DNA of 53,549 nt from Acaryochloridaceae cyanobacterium SU_2_1 (GCA_012030735.1 JAAUUW010000004.1:1-53549); one strand, 5' to 3'; shown: positions 17,087 through 29,430, counted from the stretch's first letter. The notes: generated from the letters alone by a model not told the origin. Numbers and translations: made by a program.

Positions 17087-18752
17087 ATGGCGAACCAATC
17101 TTTTTTTAATTCAACGCTAGCGGTTGCAGGTTTGGTTGCCGTCAATGCGATCGCCTATCAACCCCCAGCTCAAGCCCTTAATCCTGACCAAGTGAGCACC
17201 ATTGCTAAACAAGTCACCGTCTTAATCGAAGGCCAAAACCCAGGGTCTGGGGTTATCCTTAATCGCAAGGGCAATACCTACACTGTACTAACGGCCTTTC
17301 ATGTCGTCGCTACCCCTGATGAATATGACCTGGTTACTCCTGACAACCAACGCTACAAACTCGACTACAAAACCGTAAAGCGCCTACCGGGTGTGGACAT
17401 GGCCGTCCTCAACTTTACGAGCAACAACAGTTATCAAGTGGCAGAGATGGGACAAGCGGCTCAAATGCCCGAAGGTAAACCCGTTTTCGTGGCTGGCTTT
17501 CCTGCCCCCACCCAAGCCATCAACCTTTCCATCTATCGGTTTACTGAGGGTCGCCTGACCGCCAATTCCTCTCGGCCCTTAGCCGATGGCTATGCCTTGG
17601 TTTACGACAATTCCACGCGGCCCGGTATGAGTGGAGGGCCAGTGCTGAATGGCGAGGGTCGCTTGATCGGTATTCATGGCCGCTCTGATGCTCAACAACA
17701 GGGCAATGTTTATTTTAAGAACGATACCAATCTAGGCATTCCTATTGAAACCTTGACGACCATTGCTCCAAAATTGGGCGTCAGTCTGGATCCGAGCGCC
17801 TCCTCTGGTAACACAACCCCTAAAACACCCTCCATACCTCAACAAACACCCCCTCCTCCTCGGATAGAGACAGGCCCGAGGGCCGGTGACTTTTATCTGC
17901 AAGCAACGGATAAACTCCAGCGCGGCGATAGCAAAGGGCGCTTAATGATCTCAATCAGGCCATTCGCCTCAACCCCAATTATGCAGTTGCCTATGGCGAT
18001 CGAGCCACGATCCGGTTTACTCAAGGGGATCGGCAAGGGGCCTTAGGCGATCTAGACCAAGCCCTGAGCATAGACCCGCAACTTGCTGATGCCTATGCTG
18101 TCCGAGGTTTTTATCGGGTGGTAGTCGGTAATGCTGTGGGGGCAAAATCCGATGTAGAGCAAGCCCTGCGACTCAAGCCAGAGCTAGGATATACCTCTCG
18201 GGGGGTAGTGCGTTGGTATGGGAGCGATCTCCAGGGTGCCCAGTCAGATTTTGATCAGGCCCTGAGCGTTGGAGCAGATTCTAAGGATGCCTATGCAATC
18301 CACCATTCCGGGGCTTTGTGCGTTGGCAACTGGGCAATCCCCAGGGTGCCTTGCAAGATCTTAATCAATCTATAAAATTAAACCCCAAATACCTAGAATC
18401 CGTGGGTATCAGAGGATTGCTACGGTTTAATCTGGGTGATATCCCTGGGGCCTTATCAGATCTTGATCGGGGCATTTCTCTCAATACCAGCAATGGTGAT
18501 CTCTATGTGCTACGGGGGATGATTCGCCTTGTCGCAGGTAATAATTCCGGTGCTAGTGCTGATTTTCAGCGAGTCATTCAGCTTAAGCCGCCGAGTGTTG
18601 AGTTATCTGATATGCATGGTGCCTTAGGCATGGCTAAGTTTCAAGGTGGCGATAGTCAAGCTGCTTTAGTCAGTTTACAAGCAGCTGCCCAACTGGCTAA
18701 GGATCCCTCGGCACGCCAGAATTATCAGCAACTTGGCGCCGCGATGTCTTGA
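17087..18752 (+). CDS. Secreted trypsin-like serine protease with TPR repeats, two frameshifts
   Basis: From the ATG at 17087 (frame open to 17039) there is a signal-peptide-like N-terminus ending near PPAQALN. The trypsin-like domain has the triad H72 (LTAFHVV), D104 (PGVDMAVL) and S182 (RPGMSGGPV). A Pro/Thr-rich linker then leads to TPR units such as GDLDQALSIDPQLADAY and SDVEQALRLKPEL. The frame changes at about 17936-17938 (GGG where GGGG would restore it) and near 18301-18308 (one C missing, giving IHPFRGFVRWQLG). With both restored the protein is about 555 residues. It is probably periplasmic; the substrate is unknown. Confidence 0.82.
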
Positions 18753-18865
18753 GCCAAACCCAGCCCAACTTGCGGCCTCAACTGCAACAGACGATGCAGC
18801 AATCTTTTCAACAGATTTTTGCCCAAGGCAATTCAAGACTTTGTGGTGGCCTATCGACCCTTGCA

Positions 18866-19492
18866 GTGAGCCTTGACTTGAGGGCTGTGTCGCTGTGGAT
18901 TAGGCCCTTGGTGGCGGTGGATCTAGCGCAGGCCCAGGCCTTAGATCAACAGGGATTAGGGGGCTGGTGGAGTGATCGTCATTATCAGCAAGAGATAGAT
19001 CGCCCTAGCAGTCTTCTGTTGGGTTTGTTCGGTGTACCCCCCCAGCAGGGTCTACGCCCAGATATTCCTCTAGCAAGGGTAGATCAGGCTAGTCGGCCAG
19101 CCAGTTTATGTTTGCTGGGCATGGTTTGTCTATGGCTAATCCTCGATGAGGCGCATATTACCCTATTAGTGGTCCATCCAGATTATCGTGGTCAGGGTTT
19201 GGGACAAGCCTTGTTGGGAACAGTGCTGCAACTGGCTCGTTATCGCATGGCGATGCGGGCCACCTTAGAGGTGCGGGCTTCTAACCAGGGGGCGGTGAAT
19301 TTGTATCGCAAGTTCGGGTTTCAAAGTTTAGGTTGCCGCCCAGGCTATTACCAAGATGGCGAAGATGCGCTGATTCTATGGTTAAACGGCATGCAAGGTA
19401 TTGAGTTTGAGCAATGCCTCCAAAGAAGTCAGCAGCAGCTGCATGGTCGCCTGTCAGAGCAGGGTTGGCCTGCACTTCAGGTCTTGGTGTAA
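18866..19492 (+). CDS. rimI: GNAT N-acetyltransferase, RimI-like
   Basis: The acetyltransferase core reads LLVVHPDYRGQGLGQALLG, the acetyl-CoA-binding R/QxxGxG/A loop, followed by LEVRASNQGAVNLYRKFGFQ and CRPGYYQDGEDALIL. The last two are typical of RimI, which acetylates the N-terminal alanine of ribosomal protein S18 or similar targets. The frame is open back to a TTG at 18749, but the first 39 residues of that reading are Gln-rich and unlike RimI. I therefore prefer the GTG at 18866. A C-terminal tail of about 25 residues is extra. Confidence 0.82.
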   Translation: MSLDLRAVSLWIRPLVAVDLAQAQALDQQGLGGWWSDRHYQQEIDRPSSLLLGLFGVPPQQGLRPDIPLARVDQASRPASLCLLGMVCLWLILDEAHITLLVVHPDYRGQGLGQALLGTVLQLARYRMAMRATLEVRASNQGAVNLYRKFGFQSLGCRPGYYQDGEDALILWLNGMQGIEFEQCLQRSQQQLHGRLSEQGWPALQVLV

Positions 19493-19648
19493 GGTCCGCT
19501 GGCTTTGATCAGGGTGGGAAGCTGGGCTGGCGATCGCAGTCCGGCGATGCCCCTTTGTTCCTTTATAATCGAAGCTTGTGTCAAATTGACTCTGAAGATC
19601 TTGCCCCCTTAGGGAGGCCGTCATCTGTGATTAAAAAGGAATGCTGTT

Positions 19649-21192
<1,544 letters not shown>

Positions 21193-21383
21193 AATGCTTC
21201 TGGAGGTTAATGATGGGACTTGGGGAGCAACCTTAATAGCTAAGCCAAATCTGAGGGCCAATAGTTCCTGAATCTTGCTCAGCTTAATCAATAGACAGAG
21301 GCAGATAGCAAGGGATGAGTGATAGGATGATCCCAACCCAACCCAGGGATTGCCACTCATTGTCACCCCGCAGGGGTTGGACG

Positions 21384-21413
21384 ATCTGGAGGATTGATGC
21401 TCCAGATGTTTTT
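21384..21413 (+). terminator. Intrinsic terminator downstream of lysS
   Basis: A perfect 8-bp stem, ATCTGGAG (21384-21391) and CTCCAGAT (21400-21407), has an 8-base loop and is followed by GTTTTTC. This is a classic rho-independent shape. It sits about 190 bases after the lysS stop and 36 bases before sodB, so it ends lysS readthrough or acts as an attenuator in the sodB leader. Confidence 0.7.
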
Positions 21414-21448
21414 CATTGATAGCCGTTTCCACGAGAGGACTGAATTCT

Positions 21449-22047
21449 ATGGTTTACCAACTGCCTGACTTACCCTACGACTACAATGCCCTAGATCCAT
21501 ATATTTCGGCTCGAACCTTAGAGTTCCATCACGATAAACATCATGCAGCTTATGTCAGCAAATGTAATGAGATGACCCAAGATACGCCCATGGCAGATAT
21601 GGGAATTGAGGACATCATTAAAGCAGCCTATAGCGGCTCCGCTAAGGCAGGGTTGTTTAATAATGCTGCTCAAGCATGGAACCATACTTTTTACTGGAAT
21701 TCGATGAAACCCAGTGGCGGTGGTCAACCCAGCGGAGCGCTCGCTGAAAAATCAAGACTGATTTTGGCGGCTATGACCAGTTCAAAACAGCCTTTCAAAC
21801 AGCAGGAGCGACCCAGTTTGGCAGTGGCTGGGCCTGGTTGGTGCTGGAGAATGGCACCCTGAAGGTGACCAAAACAGCGAATGCGGAAAACCCCTTGGTC
21901 CATGGCCAAACACCGCTATTAACAATGGATGTTTGGGAACATGCCTATTATCTAGACTATCAAAATAAACGCCCAGATTATATTGATACTTTCTTGGCTA
22001 GCCTAGTAAATTGGGATTTTGCTCTTCAACAACTGGCGGCGGCTTAG
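21449..22047 (+). CDS. sodB: Iron superoxide dismutase, one frameshift
   Basis: The first frame runs from [20 protein letters not shown] and includes metal ligands H27 ([11 protein letters not shown]) and H79 ([10 protein letters not shown]). The second frame supplies [17 protein letters not shown] and the remaining ligands, Asp and His, in [10 protein letters not shown]. One A added to the A5 run at 21747-21751 joins them through [14 protein letters not shown]. The [10 protein letters not shown] and GATQFGSGW signatures indicate the Fe rather than the Mn type. The enzyme disproportionates superoxide in the cytosol. The frame is open to 21416, but MVYQL is the family start. About 200 residues when repaired. 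Confidence 0.93.
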
Positions 22048-22231
22048 GTCGACCGAGCCTCGATGATGGCCAGAGACCCTAGGGAAGATGTCCTAGATTA
22101 TTAAGTTGAAACCCCTGTCGCCTCTGGGTAAGGGGGGTCTATCTTGATCATGTTGCTAGACCCCGGCCTCGCTAGTAAGGGTTGAGGACAATCGAGATCT
22201 AGCAGATCTGATGACGATGGGTCTCTGGGGG

Positions 22232-22450
22232 CTAGGAATGAAACCCCACCCAGGTTAAAAAATCTTGGTGGGTGAATAGTTCTAAGAGCAGTAAGGCGAT
22301 AAACCCCACCATGGCAAAGCGACCATTAATCCGCTCCGCATAGGCTGTCCAGCCGAAGGCTGGTTGGGGTTGAGTCAGCTCCTCCGATTCAGGAGTCTCA
22401 GGCATAGAGGCTTGGGAATCTGGAGCATCGTTAGGCAAGGCAGAACTCAT
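22232..22450 (-). CDS. High light-inducible protein (one-helix chlorophyll a/b-binding-like)
   Basis: The 72-residue protein has an acidic/Pro-rich N-terminus. The chlorophyll-binding helix follows, FGWTAYAERINGRFAMVGF, with the ExxNxRxAM pattern of the CAB/ELIP/HLIP superfamily. A hydrophobic stretch LLLLELF comes next. HLIPs bind pigments in the thylakoid and protect photosystem II and newly made chlorophyll under strong light. It is convergent with sodB across 184 bp and follows the M61 peptidase gene on the same strand by about 70 bp. Confidence 0.9.
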   Translation of the reverse strand: MSSALPNDAPDSQASMPETPESEELTQPQPAFGWTAYAERINGRFAMVGFIALLLLELFTHQDFLTWVGFHS

Positions 22451-22518
22451 AGGGCATTACTGAGGAAGACTTTTTCAGCATCTTAACGAAATTAAGGTGC
22501 GATCGCAGCCTCTTTACC

Positions 22519-24310
22519 TCAGAGTAACGCATCAAAATCGAGTCCTAACCATTGCTGGCCCTGCTGGCTTTGGCTCTTCGTCGGATGGGGCAAGGGCTTG
22601 ATTTGATAGCCAGTGGGTATGGGTCACCGAGGGTCACCGTTGTGGTCTGAAGCTGATCTTCATTAAACAGGGTTAGGGTAATTTGGTCGCCGGGCTGATA
22701 TTCCCGTAAGCGATCATTGAGCTGCTCAGCCTTGATCCGAAAATTGGCGAGCGCCAATAATTGACTGCCAGGCTTTATCCCTGACTCTTGGGCCGGAGAC
22801 CCAATATCTACCCCTTGAACCATCACCTCATGGGTATTGTTTTGCACCGTTATGCCCAAATAGGGGGGAGATGGCTGGCTATCCTCAGCTACCAACTGCA
22901 GGCCAAAGGGATTGAGGAACTGATCATAGTCCAGTTCCTTCGTTCCCTCAATATAGTGTTGCCAAAACTCCGTCAAGTCTTCCCCCGCCACAGATTCAAT
23001 GACAGCCTTCAGTTCTGCTTGGCTATATCCCTCTTGGCCAGGGCCATGGTCTTGCCAGAGACAGCGCATCACATCATCTAGGGATCGCTGATTATGGTGG
23101 CGATCGCGAATCAACAGATCCAGCAGCAAAAACACCAACTCTCCCTTGAGATAGTAAGAGACTTGGCTGTTGCGACTATTCGCATCAGGCCGGTAGAGCT
23201 TAATCCAAGTATCGAAGCTAGACTCATATAAAGATTGCACCTTACGGCCTGGGATGGCCTGCAAGCGAGTGATGGACGCACTCACCAACTTTAGATAAAC
23301 CTGAGCATCATAAATGCCAGCGCGCAAGGGAATAATCAAATCGTAGAAACTGGTTGCCCCTTCACAAAACCACAGTGACTCCGTGTAGTTTTCTTGGTCA
23401 TAATCAAAGCATTGCAGTTCTCGGGGCCGTATCCGCTTGACATTCCACAGATGAAAAAACTCATGGGCAACCAATCCCATAAACCGATGGTATTGATCCG
23501 GTGCCCGAAAACCAAACCGCGGATATTGCAAAGAGCAACAGTTGTGATGCTCTAAACCACCATAGCCATTCGCCGATAAATGGAGCAAAAACAAATACCT
23601 TTCATAGGGTAGTCCACCAAAAATCTCAGCTTCAGTGGCGATTATTTTTTGAATATCAGCAACAATTTTCTCAAGCTCATAGTTGCCGACCCCCCAGATC
23701 GCAATTTGATGGGGTTTACCCAACGCTTCAAACGTATGCAGCCGGTGGGTACCTATTTCGCAAGGGCTATCCACAAGGGTATCAAATGAATCGGCCCAAA
23801 AGGTATTCACTGCATTAGCGACAGGCTCTAAGGCTGTGGTCACCTGCCAACTCGGATCGGGGGGTACCACCCTCAGAGTGATCCCTTGGTTCCTTTGTCC
23901 AGACAGATAAAAAAACAGTGCCCCTGGATTAAAGTACCCATGGCTGTGATCGAGGTGATTCGTGCGAACCGTTAATTCATGGGCAAAAATACGGTACTGA
24001 ATAATGACTATATCCGAGAGGGCTGTTTGGACTTGCCAGTGATTCTTCTGCGTTTCTGCCAAGCCAGGGATTGACCCCTCTGATCCACGGCCCGAAAATC
24101 TTGCAAATGCTTGGCGTATTCCCGCAGCAAATAGGAGCCTGGAGTCCAAACCGGAAATTTTAAATCCAAGACAGGATCGCTTAGCGCTGAGAAAGAGAGG
24201 CAAACTTCAAACAAATGCGAGGTGGGGTCTGGCATGGCCACCTGATATTGGAACTTCGATCTCGGCAACGGGTCAAAGTGTAAAGGGGTGGGTTCAAGAA
24301 GGTCAGTCAT
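22519..24310 (-). CDS. M61 glycyl-aminopeptidase family metalloprotease with PDZ domain, two frameshifts
   Basis: The N-terminus (24310 to about 24055) has the M61 beta-domain with DLKFPVWTPGSYLLREYAKH. The frame changes in TTT at 24053-24055 (plus-strand letters). The gluzincin site is HEFFHLWNVKRIRP, with the third-ligand Glu in FCEGATSFY. A PDZ domain follows (YLGITVQN to YQPGDQITLTLF). A second change at 22615-22617 (GGG, plus strand) restores a C-terminus ending WLGLDFDALL with stop at 22519 instead of 22545. The intact protein would be close to 600 residues, typical of M61. Substrate unknown. Confidence 0.88.
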
Positions 24311-24399
24311 CTATCTTCTGGTCTAGATCAATCAGCAATACTCCCATCATCTCAAGCTGAGGATGATAAAGTTGAGAGTCGAAGTTGTAAGCAAAATCG

Positions 24400-25295
24400 A
24401 TGGGTGTAACTGAGCCAATTTCAGACTATTTAAGGCGGCGAGCCATCGAGGTGAATGCCAGTCTAGCAGATCTGCTGCCCCCCAAAAATTGCGCCTGAGC
24501 AACTCCACCAGGCGATGAGTTATAGCCTCTTAGCGGGGGGGAAACGCATACGGCCAATTCTTGTGTTGACGACGGGTGAGGCATTGGGAGCCTCCTCCGC
24601 AACTCTGATGCCCATTGCTGGTGCCATCGAGATGATCCATACTTATTCCCTGATTCATGATGACTTGCCAGCGATGGATAACGATGACTTGCGGCGCGGC
24701 AAACCCACCTGTCACAAGGTCTTTGGCGAGGCTCTGGCGATTCTAGCGGGCGATGCTCTACTGACCCAAGCCTTTCATATTCTGGCGACTCATGATCTTG
24801 GGCAGGGGGCCACTCAGCAGCTGCTGATTCTGCAAGAAATTACTAGGGCATCGGGCGCCTTGGATGGCTTAATCAGTGGTCAAGTGGTTGATTAGCCAGT
24901 GAGGGCCAACCCATAGGTGCTGACACCTCGAGTATATTCATCGATCTAAAACAGGTGCCTTGCTCTGTGCAGCGGTGACTGTTGGTGGTTTAGCCGCTGG
25001 TGCCAATTCTCAGCAGCTTGAGCGGCTAAGGGCTTACGGGGAGCGAATTGGCTTGGCATTTCAGATTGTTGATGACATTTTGGATGTTGCTGCCACTAGT
25101 GAGGAACTGGGTAAAACGGCGGGCAAAGATATCGCGGCTCAGAAGGCTACCTATCCGGCCCTGCATGGTTTGCCAGCCGCCCAAGCTCAGGCCCAAGCCT
25201 TGATTGAGGAGGCCATTGACCTGTTGAAGGATCTCAATTTACAAACCCCAAAATTAGCAGAACTGGCCCAATACATCATTGCAAGAACCTTTTAA
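24400..25295 (+). CDS. crtE: Polyprenyl (geranylgeranyl/farnesyl) diphosphate synthase, three frameshifts
   Basis: The chain reads [47 protein letters not shown], the first aspartate-rich motif [15 protein letters not shown], and the GQVVD site. Then come the KTGALLCAA segment and the second Asp-rich motif FQIVDDILD. These define a short/medium-chain trans-isoprenyl diphosphate synthase; in cyanobacteria this gene is usually crtE, supplying precursor for carotenoids and phytyl chains. Three indels break it: C6 at 24478-24483 (one extra), TT near 24893 and CC near 24927 (one short each). Because the product is essential, sequencing error is likeliest. The symbol is a best guess. Confidence 0.87.
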
Positions 25296-25312
25296 GGGCT
25301 GGTTTTAATCCG

Positions 25313-26149
25313 TTATAGCAGACTAGAGTCTAGACTCTGAGACTCTTCTGGGGTTTGGGGTAAATGCAAGCCACATTCTTCTTTGAGACCTTGAAAGCGG
25401 GTGTTGCGATCTCTGTGATCCTCGCCGGTCATGGGCCGACTAGAATGCCAATCGCCCACAGTGGTATAGCCCAAATCAAAGAAGGGATGGTAAGGCAGAT
25501 CATGGGCTTGCAAATATTCATAAATATCCTTGGCGCTCCACGGCAAAATGGGCAGCACCTTAAATCGATCGCCTTGTAAATCGACCCGACGCAAGGATTG
25601 ACGGTAGCTCGTTTGTTTGCGGCGCAGCCCTGCCAACCAGGCCGTGGCCTTCAGTTCTTGCAAGGCTCGCTGCATCGGTTCCACTTTGCGGATCTGGTCG
25701 TACTGATTAAAGGCTTCTAGGTCATTGAATTCCCATAATTTGCCATACAGCGCTTCCATCCGAGCCGGACTCAGAGGAGATTGATAAACCTGTAAGTTGA
25801 GATGTAGGCGTTTTGTGAGTGCGTCGGCAAACAAGTAGGTCTGATCCGGTAAATAGCCAGTATCTACCCAAATTACAGGAATTTCAGGGATATGCTGAGT
25901 CACCAAATGCAGCATAACGGCAGATTGTATGCCAAAACTTGTGCTTAAAACCAAACTATTTCCAAAGGTCTGAGCCGCCCAATCAACGAGGGCTGAGGCT
26001 GAAGCATCGGCCAGCTCTTGATTGATGGTGGCTAAATCAAGGGACAGGGCCTTAGGCTCGGGGCCGTGATGATCAGCCTGAACCCCCCGAGGGGCGGTCG
26101 ATCGGTTGGTAGCCGTTGGATTCTGGGGTGAGGGTTCAGTAAAGGGCAT
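25313..26149 (-). CDS. cysH: Phosphoadenylyl-sulfate reductase (thioredoxin)
   Basis: The PP-loop-like site is [31 protein letters not shown] follows, then the R-rich [11 protein letters not shown] segment. The C-terminal catalytic-Cys motif is KEECGLHLP after [13 protein letters not shown]. The paired CC motifs of APS-type [4Fe-4S] reductases are absent, so the substrate should be PAPS, reduced to sulfite with thioredoxin. From the ATG at 26149 it has 278 residues. The frame is open to 26233, but that extension is encoded by a 15-bp tandem repeat and is unlikely to be translated. Convergent with the prenyl synthase gene, 17 bp apart. Confidence 0.93.
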   Translation of the reverse strand: MPFTEPSPQNPTATNRSTAPRGVQADHHGPEPKALSLDLATINQELADASASALVDWAAQTFGNSLVLSTSFGIQSAVMLHLVTQHIPEIPVIWVDTGYLPDQTYLFADALTKRLHLNLQVYQSPLSPARMEALYGKLWEFNDLEAFNQYDQIRKVEPMQRALQELKATAWLAGLRRKQTSYRQSLRRVDLQGDRFKVLPILPWSAKDIYEYLQAHDLPYHPFFDLGYTTVGDWHSSRPMTGEDHRDRNTRFQGLKEECGLHLPQTPEESQSLDSSLL

Positions 26150-26620
26150 TATGATCCAACCTCGTCGTGATCGAAGTTCTTCGTACTGCCAACTAGCGCG
26201 ATACCAACTAGCGTGATACAGCCTTGTGGGCATTCAACCTCAGTTGTATCACGTTCGCTGGCATCACAGTGTGCTCTAGGGCTGGCAGTGAGGTCACTAA
26301 GCCATTCAGTCTCATTACTTTCAGTGTTGTTAGGTTATTGCTTGGGACTGAATTTATGGGGAGTCGGGGAAAGAGGAGGCAACCTTGACAGTCAGTCGAG
26401 CAATTCTAGGTGTTTTTCGTTAATATGTTGACTTCGGGAACCATGATCGATTTTTTCCCATCTTTTAATGTTTTGAGTGCAGTCCGGATCCACTGGAGTG
26501 CAATCGTGCTGGAGTGTAATCCGGAGTCTTGTCTGTTTAGCTAAGCAAGCCAATCGATGTTTCAATTCGAGAGCAAGCTTCTATACAGCTTTGTCTGATG
26601 ATCTACAGGTTGTGTGTTCT
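26150..26620. promoter_or_regulatory. Divergent upstream region of cysH and the FAS1 gene, with repeats
   Basis: About 470 bp without a gene. A tandem pair of 15-base units, CCAACTAGCGCGATA then CCAACTAGCGTGATA, lies at about 26189-26218. GTGATACA (26213-26220) and TGTATCAC (26245-26252) form an 8-bp inverted repeat with 24 bases between. These lie 40-100 bp upstream of cysH and could be regulator half-sites (inference). The rest shows nothing clear. Confidence 0.5.
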
Positions 26621-27307
26621 ATGAAAAATCCAGTTCTTATTATTTTCAGTAGCCTTCTGCTCTTGACAGTGGCAGGTAGAATGGCTACCGCCCAATCCAC
26701 TGATTCTGAAGCCCCAAAGGCCCTCTCCCCAGCAGTGATGAAAATTCTCTGTGAGCATTTTCCCCTTAACTCACGCTGTACGGGTGATTCTGCTGTAACT
26801 CCGGCCCCGGCAGAAACAGGTGTTGAGTCAGAACCCGCCGCAGAAGAAGTTAGCCCAGAAGCAGGTGAGGAAACCCCCGAAACAAGTGCCGCAGAAGAGA
26901 ATATCGTTGAGATTGCCAGTGCAAATGACTCTTTTAAAACCCTTGTGGCGGCCTTGACCGCAGCAGATTTGGTCGAGACCTTATCTGGTGATGGCCCCTT
27001 TACAGTCTTTGCCCCCACTGATGATGCCTTTGCTGCGCTTCCACCGGGGACGGTTGAGACCTTACTGAAACCCGAGAATAAAGACAAACTGGTCAAAGTC
27101 TTGACCTACCATGTCCTTGCCACCAAGGCTGTCTCTAGTGATTTACAGTCTGGAGACGTCGATACAGTTGCTAATCAGCCCCTCAAGGTCATGGTCGACA
27201 ACGATGCTGTGATGGTCAATGATGCCCAAGTGGTGCAGGCCGATATTATGGGCAGCAATGGCATCATTCATGCCATTGATAAGGTGCTCTTGCCCCCCGG
27301 CATGTAA
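26621..27307 (+). CDS. Secreted FAS1 (fasciclin) domain protein
   Basis: From the ATG at 26621 the 228-residue protein starts with a signal peptide (MKNPVLIIFSSLLLLTVAG, cleavage near ATA). A Glu/Pro/Ala-rich linker at about 60-100 follows, then one FAS1 domain: SFKTLVAALTAADLVETL, the H1 motif GPFTVFAPTDDAFAALP, KVLTYHVL and the H2-type NGIIHAIDKVLLPP. FAS1 proteins are extracellular adhesion modules; in cyanobacteria their partners are mostly unknown. Two Cys before the linker could form a disulfide. The frame is open to 26477, but the signal peptide defines the start. Confidence 0.92.
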   Translation: MKNPVLIIFSSLLLLTVAGRMATAQSTDSEAPKALSPAVMKILCEHFPLNSRCTGDSAVTPAPAETGVESEPAAEEVSPEAGEETPETSAAEENIVEIASANDSFKTLVAALTAADLVETLSGDGPFTVFAPTDDAFAALPPGTVETLLKPENKDKLVKVLTYHVLATKAVSSDLQSGDVDTVANQPLKVMVDNDAVMVNDAQVVQADIMGSNGIIHAIDKVLLPPGM

Positions 27308-27525
27308 ATACCTTCATTCCTAGATAAAGGGTTCTCTTCCGAGGGGTATGGAGTGCCCCTCGGATTCTGAATGACCTTTCTTTTGCCCTTGAGGGATTGT
27401 CTTGTTTCTGTGGGATGTGATTAACTTTGCCAACAGTCACTCGCTAGGTCCTATTCTTTGATAAGGAAATTGCGGGTTGATATAAGATTGAAGGCAGAGT
27501 TCAGTTAGCCTTTTGGGATAAAGCC

Positions 27526-28395
27526 TTGTCATTTTCTGCGGACGATTTTGCCCGAGCTTTAGCACAGCATGATTACACCTTTGAGGTGGGTCAAACCGTA
27601 GTGGGCAAAGCAGTCAACTACGATAGCGATGGTGCCTATGTTGATATTGGTGGTAAGGCGACGGCCTTTTTGCCTAAACAGGAGGCTGCCTTGCGAGGGG
27701 GGTTGCCCCTAGAGGCGATCCTTCCCTTAAACGAAGAGCAAAAGTTTCTGATTATTCGAGGTCAGGATGCGAATGGTCAAGTGACGCTCTCGATTCGGGG
27801 CTTGGAGTTGCAGCAACTTTGGACTCGGCTAATAGATCTGCAAGGTGAGAGCCAAACGCTGCAAGTGGTGGTCACGGGAACGAATAAGGGTGGAGTGACG
27901 GTTGATGTAGAAGGCTTGCGGGGGTTTATACCGCGATCGCATCTCCTTGAGCGCAGTAACCTAGAGGCCCTGATTGGCACCCAACTCACCGCTAGTATTT
28001 TGGAAGCCGATCCAGAGCGTGACAAATTGGTGCTATCAAACCGGATGGCTGAACAATCTAGTCGGATGAGTGAGTTAGAAATTGGTCAACTTGTCCAGGG
28101 AACCGTTGCTGATCTGAAGCCCTTCGGTGCCTTTGTCCAGCTAGGGGGGATCACAGGACTGCTGCATATTAAGGAAGTGAGTCAGAATTTCGTGCCTAAT
28201 TTAGCAGCTATTCTGAGGATTGGCGATTCGATCCAAGCGATCATTATTAATTTGGATTTGGGTCAGGGTCGGGTGTCCCTCTCCACTAAAGTATTGGAAA
28301 ATCGGCCGGGAGAAATCGTAGACAATCTAGCAGGGGTGATGGCTGAGGCTGAAGATCGCGCCCATCGCTATGCCGAGAAACTGCGTCAGCAATGA
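27526..28395 (+). CDS. S1 RNA-binding domain protein, ribosomal protein S1-like
   Basis: The 289-residue protein has S1 domains at about residues 20-90 (GQTVVGKAVNYDSDGAYVDIGGKATAFLP) and 185-255 (GQLVQGTVADLKPFGAFVQLGGITGLLHI). A weaker S1-like unit sits between. This three-repeat size matches the short S1 homologs of cyanobacteria (Rps1b/Nbp1-like) rather than the six-domain S1 of enterobacteria. It probably binds mRNA leaders or ribosomes. The start is TTG at 27526, chosen because MSFSADDFARAL is the family-like N-terminus and no ATG is nearby. Confidence 0.88.
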   Translation: MSFSADDFARALAQHDYTFEVGQTVVGKAVNYDSDGAYVDIGGKATAFLPKQEAALRGGLPLEAILPLNEEQKFLIIRGQDANGQVTLSIRGLELQQLWTRLIDLQGESQTLQVVVTGTNKGGVTVDVEGLRGFIPRSHLLERSNLEALIGTQLTASILEADPERDKLVLSNRMAEQSSRMSELEIGQLVQGTVADLKPFGAFVQLGGITGLLHIKEVSQNFVPNLAAILRIGDSIQAIIINLDLGQGRVSLSTKVLENRPGEIVDNLAGVMAEAEDRAHRYAEKLRQQ

Positions 28396-28496
28396 TCTGT
28401 AGTTTTTGTCTCAAGGGATATCGATATCCTCAGCGGCTTAGTGTCAACGCTGATTAAGACTGGTCCTTCCTTTGCACTCTTACATTTGCCTGCATC

Positions 28497-29430
28497 ATGG
28501 CTCAACCCGTTCAGCGAGATCGAATTCTTTCTGCTCTATCGGCTGGTAATGTTGTCACTGTCGGCATTCAGCTATTTCGGGGTAAAAGCGATGACTATAT
28601 GACCACCAGTTTGCAAGCGCATCTGTGGTTTTTTCTGGGGCTATTGGGCACCGTACTAACGGGGGGGATTGGATTTGCGCTGGGCCAGTCCTTAACCCGC
28701 AATTTTGAGACCAGTATGTTTTTAGCGATTCTGTTTGGCTTGCCAATGCTAGGTCATAGCCGAGCACGGCTGGTGGCAGCGGGCGGGCTACTGTCACGAT
28801 TGATTTTTAATCAATTGCGTGATCGTAAAGAACCAAATTCTGACCTACAAAAACAGGTTTTTCAGCGAAAATGGACCTATCTAGGGGCCGAGATCTGGCA
28901 TTGGATCCTTCTGTCCCTTTGCTCTCTAGGTCTTATTGTTATTGTGGCGATTTTCCTAGAGTTCTTTGCCAGATTTTTGCCCAACTTATTGAGTCCTAAT
29001 TCTTTTTTCCCAGAATTTGCGAATCTTAGCCAAACCTTCTTGGTTTTGGTGACTTTCGTATTGCTAGTCTTGCTGTTTTATCTGGCTCTGGCTCTACTGT
29101 TTGCCTATATTACTGCCCGTCTTTGGCTCTTTGATGTTGTTGTAGCCCTAGAAGAGCAGGTCAATGTCTTTCAAGCGGTGCAACGGAGCTGGCAACTGAC
29201 TCAACGACATGGTTACCGATCGATGACCGTTGTCTTGGTCGGGGGGGGTGGTTACAGCACCCCTAGCGCTGATCGGCTCTTTGTTCTCCTTTGTGGGGCC
29301 CTTTGCCTATCTGTTTCTCTTGATTATGCTGCTGCCCTTTTGGCAGGCCGTAAAGGCCGTGCTCTATTATGATTTGTGCAGCCGCAATGAAGGCTTAACC
29401 TTTGATTTAGAGTCTGTAACCCTTAATCCG
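28497..29430 (+). CDS. Multi-pass membrane protein (GDPD-membrane/DUF975-like), one frameshift; C-terminal limit approximate
   Basis: The N-terminal 70 or so residues are soluble-to-hydrophobic (HLWFFLGLLGTVLTGG). Several membrane helices follow, then FDVVVALEEQVNVFQAVQRSWQLTQRHGYRSM. That motif resembles the glycerophosphodiesterase membrane domain and DUF975. The frame changes in a run of eight G at 29241-29248, where seven would join LVGGVVTAPLALIGSLFSF. It ends around AVLYYDLCSRNEGLTFDLE. No stop separates it from the RDD part that follows in the same frame, so this is either a fusion or a stop lost to a further base error. No catalytic residues of a phosphodiesterase are seen. Confidence 0.65.

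Noticed and set aside
25324-25337. Perfect 14-base palindrome AGAGTCTAGACTCT
   Set aside because: It lies inside the cysH coding end (residues SLDSSLL) without a T-run, so chance is the simpler reading.
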